In this document: in pieces, positions 14,948 through 16,685 of the stretch | Layout: each line of letters opens with the position of its first letter | Numbering within the stretch: the stretch's first letter is position 1 | DNA from: an uncultured Prevotella sp. | Lineage (GTDB): Bacteria > Bacteroidota > Bacteroidia > Bacteroidales > Bacteroidaceae | Direction: 5' to 3' | NCBI GenBank assembly: GCA_937892695.1 | Contig: CALBJK010000060.1 | Coordinates: forward strand, 1 to 16,685 | DNA: 16,685 nt | Translations under genes and position numbers: made by a program | Notes under the pieces: model-generated | What the model was told of the DNA's origin: nothing | What the model saw: only the letters and a program-made list of their open reading frames with translations | The model's database searches: none

Positions 14948-16685
14948 ATGGCAAAAGAAAAAGTGAAAATGTATGTCGAACGCGATGTGAGTTGGATGTA
15001 TTTCAACCACCGCATTCTTCAAGAAGCCAAGAAACCGACAGTGCCATTGTTGGAGAAACTCTCGTTTCTCGGAATATATTCGAATAATCTCGACGAGTTT
15101 TTCCGTGTACGTGTGGCTTCGCTCAACCGTCTCGCTGTCAACGAAAACATAAGCAATGCCAACCATAAGAAGATAAAAAAGACCATCAAGACCATCAACA
15201 GCCTTAACGCCGAGTATAGCCGGGAGTATGCCGCAGCTACGAGCGACGTTTTCGCCGCCCTCGAAGAACATGGCATAAGGCTGATTGACGAGCGCCAACT
15301 CGACGACAAACAGAAACGCTACCTCAAGCAGTTCTACTATGACCGTCTCAACGGATCGACCAACCCTATATGGATTAATGCCATAGACGATTTAAACACT
15401 CTTGAAGACAACCGCATCTATCTTGTCGTGAAGAAAACGCATATCGAAGACAAAAAGGTAAAGTATGCCATCATCAAAGTGCCTGACCGTGTTTTCGGAC
15501 GTTTCATCAAAGTTCCGTCGGATAATGGAGCTACAGACATCATGTATCTCGACGACGTGATACGCTTCTGTCTGCCGCTCATCTTTATCGGCACCAAACC
15601 AAGCACATACGAGGCATACGCTTTCAAATTCACTAAGGATGCCGAAATGGAGGTTGACAACGAAGGCGACTACGGCACGATGGAGAAAATAGCTCTGGGC
15701 GTGAACAGCCGCAAGAAAGGTTCGCCCATACGTGTCATCTACGACCGCCAGATGCCGAAGGAAATGCAGAAGAAGATTCTCGACCGGCTAAACGTGCGGG
15801 AACTGGACACCTCGCTTGCCGGCGGACGCTACCACAACCATAAGGATTTGATGAAGTTTCCTGACTGCGGCCACACCGAGCTGAAGTATCCCAAGTGGGG
15901 ACAGGTGATGAAGCCCGAGTTTATGAGCGAAGAGAGCATACTCGACAGCATACGCAGCAAGGACCGCTTCATACACGTGCCTTACCATTCGTTTGACGCT
16001 TACATACGTGTGCTCAGAGAAGCCGCCTTGCGCCCGAGCGTAAAAGAGATTAAGACAACGCTGTACCGCCTTGCCAAAGACTCTAAGGTAGTGAAGGCTC
16101 TTATCTGTGCTGCACGCAACGGCAAGAAGGTGACAGCTGTGGTGGAACTGATGGCGCGCTTCGACGAGGAAAGTAACATCAAATGGAGCAAGCGTATGCA
16201 GGAAGAAGGCATAAACGTAATATTCGGAGTGGAAGGACTGAAAATCCACTCTAAGCTCCTTTACATTACCAGCACCAAAGGCAATATAGCCTGTGTGGGT
16301 ACGGGAAACTTCCATGAAGGCAATGCCAAGGTCTACACCGACTATCTGATGATGACGGCGCGTCCGCGCATTGTCAACGAGGTGGCCAAAGTGTTCGACT
16401 TCATCGACCGGCCGTTCTCGCAAGTAAGATTCAACGAACTGATGGTTTCGCCCAACTCTATGAAGACCCGTATTCTGCGGCTCTTCGACAATGAGATAAA
16501 GAATGCCCGTGAGGGCAAGGAGGCATGGGTGAAGCTGAAGATAAACCATATCACCGATTCCGATGTTGTCAATAAGATTTACGCTGCAGCTAAGGCCGGT
16601 GTGAAAGTCGACGCTCTGGTGCGTGGCAACTGTTCGCTTGTGCCGGGTGTGCCTGGACAGAGCGAAAACATACGGGTGGTAGGTA
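14948..16685 (+). CDS. ppk1: Polyphosphate kinase 1, 3' end outside the window
   Basis: The enzyme reversibly moves the terminal phosphate of ATP onto inorganic polyphosphate. The frame is open from ATG 14948 for 579 codons to the window edge. Residues 9-61 match the PPK1 N-terminal domain (YVERDVSWMYFNHRILQEA, then LLEKLSFLGIYSNNLDEFF and RVRVASLNR). Residues about 345-480 hold the first phospholipase D-like catalytic domain: FIHVPYHSFDAYIRVLREAA, IKTTLYRLAKDSKVVKALI, NGKKVTAVVELMARFDEESN, and GLKIHSKLLYI with H434, which corresponds to the autophosphorylated His435 of the E. coli enzyme. GTGNFHEGNAKVYTDYLMMT follows. The second domain begins (VKLKINHITDSDVVNKIYAA, LVRGNCSLVPGVPGQSENIR) but the window stops shortly before the position of the second conserved histidine (E. 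coli His592). No Shine-Dalgarno site precedes the start, as is normal here. Confidence 0.97.
   Translation, partial: MAKEKVKMYVERDVSWMYFNHRILQEAKKPTVPLLEKLSFLGIYSNNLDEFFRVRVASLNRLAVNENISNANHKKIKKTIKTINSLNAEYSREYAAATSDVFAALEEHGIRLIDERQLDDKQKRYLKQFYYDRLNGSTNPIWINAIDDLNTLEDNRIYLVVKKTHIEDKKVKYAIIKVPDRVFGRFIKVPSDNGATDIMYLDDVIRFCLPLIFIGTKPSTYEAYAFKFTKDAEMEVDNEGDYGTMEKIALGVNSRKKGSPIRVIYDRQMPKEMQKKILDRLNVRELDTSLAGGRYHNHKDLMKFPDCGHTELKYPKWGQVMKPEFMSEESILDSIRSKDRFIHVPYHSFDAYIRVLREAALRPSVKEIKTTLYRLAKDSKVVKALICAARNGKKVTAVVELMARFDEESNIKWSKRMQEEGINVIFGVEGLKIHSKLLYITSTKGNIACVGTGNFHEGNAKVYTDYLMMTARPRIVNEVAKVFDFIDRPFSQVRFNELMVSPNSMKTRILRLFDNEIKNAREGKEAWVKLKINHITDSDVVNKIYAAAKAGVKVDALVRGNCSLVPGVPGQSENIRVVG

Noticed and set aside
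14516..15298. Minus-strand 260-codon frame over the LRR/ppk1 junction
   Set aside because: Its Phe/Ser-rich stretch is simply the complement of the lysine/glutamate codons in the LRR tail.
15788..16549. Minus-strand 253-codon frame opposite ppk1
   Set aside because: PPK1 motifs, including the catalytic histidine, are unmistakable on the plus strand. The antisense frame reflects GC-rich third positions.

Overview
The window comes from a member of the Bacteroidota, most likely the order Bacteroidales (Prevotella/Muribaculaceae-like; the genus is my inference). Evidence is the repeated TAnnTTTG -7 promoter element, the near absence of Shine-Dalgarno sites, a carboxypeptidase-regulatory plus TonB-plug-like outer-membrane barrel, Omp28-type thioredoxin-fold proteins, and short C-terminal tails resembling type IX secretion (T9SS) sorting signals.

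Layout. Positions 1-400 hold no gene. They carry a leftward promoter for a gene off the window, a cluster of nested palindromes and a strong bidirectional terminator. A leftward pair follows: a 163-residue secreted protein with a sorting-like tail (1663-2154) and a 413-residue secreted protein with an internal duplication (401-1642). Rightward come an ECF sigma factor (2395-2883) and a multi-pass membrane protein (2889-3791), a likely sigma/regulator pair. A decayed fragment of an AAA-ATPase-like/PD-(D/E)XK protein (about 3799-4028) lies against its 3' end. A large leftward outer-membrane beta-barrel gene (4118-6643) follows.

From 6970 to 13567 lies an envelope module read rightward: a TlpA-type thiol-disulfide oxidoreductase, a DUF6029-like outer-membrane protein, a small secreted protein with a sorting-like tail, a large Omp28-domain protein with the same tail, a strong terminator, and an Omp28-type lipoprotein with its own promoter and long leader. 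Three of the five carry a CxxC motif in a thioredoxin-like context. In the other two, the only cysteines are a single CX4C pair. This suggests, but does not prove, a redox module with built-in disulfide clients. Two inverted copies of one dispersed palindromic element lie in intergenic regions of the module; one has a tandemly amplified half.

The right end holds a BspA-type leucine-rich-repeat protein without a signal peptide and with a lysine-rich tail (13854-14930). It is followed 17 bases later by polyphosphate kinase 1 (from 14948), which runs off the window just before the expected position of its second catalytic histidine. There are no tRNA or rRNA genes, CRISPR arrays, insertion sequences or defence operons that I can recognise. 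The rest is ordinary Bacteroidales chromosome with some unusual small features.
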